From contig NZ_FOSL01000002.1 in NCBI RefSeq assembly GCF_900114255.1, forward strand, positions 496,001 through 560,000: 64,000 nucleotides of DNA, in the 5' to 3' direction. The DNA comes from Neomesorhizobium albiziae (GTDB lineage Bacteria; Pseudomonadota; Alphaproteobacteria; Rhizobiales; Rhizobiaceae). A program made the translations under genes and the position numbers. This document shows, in pieces, positions 63,856 through 64,000 of the stretch. Under the pieces are notes generated by a model. That model did no database searches and was not told the DNA's origin. It saw only the letters and a program-made list of their open reading frames with translations. How positions within the stretch are numbered: position 1 is the first letter of the stretch; each line of letters begins with the position of its first letter.

Positions 63856-64000
63856 AAACCCTGTCTTACATCAGCGTGTTGTATGACCATGACAGGCAAG
63901 CGTTTATGAAACGTATCGTAGCATGCGTCAATTCGTTGGCAAATGAACTATTTACGCCTGCTGAAGGCCTCGCTTCGCGCACTGCAAATTTGCTGGCCGG
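63856..64000. other. Right end of window, no gene seen
   Basis: 145 bp upstream of the GGDEF-EAL gene, AT-richer than its surroundings. It should contain that gene's promoter. No supportable coding frame begins before the window ends. Confidence 0.5.

Overview
The window looks like chromosomal DNA of an alpha-proteobacterium of the order Hyphomicrobiales, most likely Mesorhizobium or a close relative. The supports are the high GC, an IolR/RpiR-controlled inositol locus with an IolC-DUF2090 fusion, the rpmH-rnpA-yidC set, aroA and cmk-rpsA on one strand, a FYDLN acid-domain protein, a CP4-like class II EPSP synthase, and many rhizobial palindromic intergenic repeats. The genus is inferred from gene content and style, not from a database search.

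Layout. 1-9.9 kb: inositol catabolism and uptake. It holds iolD (cut by the window edge), iolC, iolG, a short-chain dehydrogenase, iolR, a CUT2-type sugar ABC transporter and a second Gfo/Idh/MocA oxidoreductase. GGAA-N6-TTCC sites lie in the iolC/iolG and iolR/transporter gaps and suggest one regulon. 10-12.3 kb: yidC, rnpA, rpmH. 12.7-16.6 kb: a TVP38-type membrane protein with a flavin disulfide reductase, then an orphan sensor kinase. 16.9-18.4 kb: tRNA-Arg(ACG) followed by a 1.5-kb mini-island (ArsR regulator, SRPBCC protein, broken second SRPBCC gene) that ends in a degraded copy of the tRNA 3' half. 18.4-24 kb: Lrp regulator and divergent MFS transporter, dapE, pobA, tRNA-Ala. 24.2-30.8 kb: FYDLN protein, aroA, cmk, rpsA, with a lower-GC two-gene insertion between aroA and cmk. 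The first inserted gene encodes a probable RecB/Cas4-like PD-(D/E)XK nuclease behind a VPAGN..GGQWT segment; the second may be its immunity partner. 30.8-35.2 kb: diguanylate cyclase, SDR, CGNR regulator diverging from a VOC-SRPBCC pair, DoxX, CsbD. 35.3-43.1 kb: a polar amino acid ABC transporter with an Ldh-family reductase, diverging from an arginine-deiminase-superfamily hydrolase, a TetR regulator and an AruI-like ThDP enzyme; together they suggest catabolism of arginine-like guanidino compounds. 43.1-44.4 kb: non-coding nested inverted repeats. 44.4-57 kb: housekeeping genes including uppP, queG, mepA, mgsA, glk, an MsbA-like exporter, dapB, gpmA, tRNA-Leu and a small RlpA-like protein. 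57-64 kb: an ATP-grasp enzyme, a De Ley-Doudoroff galactose-type cluster (lactonase, dgoA, dgoK, dehydrogenase) with a divergent IclR regulator, and a GGDEF/EAL protein.

The parts most worth following up are the predicted nuclease/partner pair between aroA and cmk, the tRNA-Arg mini-island, the guanidino-compound cluster with its permease that seems to need a CTG start, and repeats that have become part of protein C-termini. No CRISPR array, phage or intact insertion sequence was seen.
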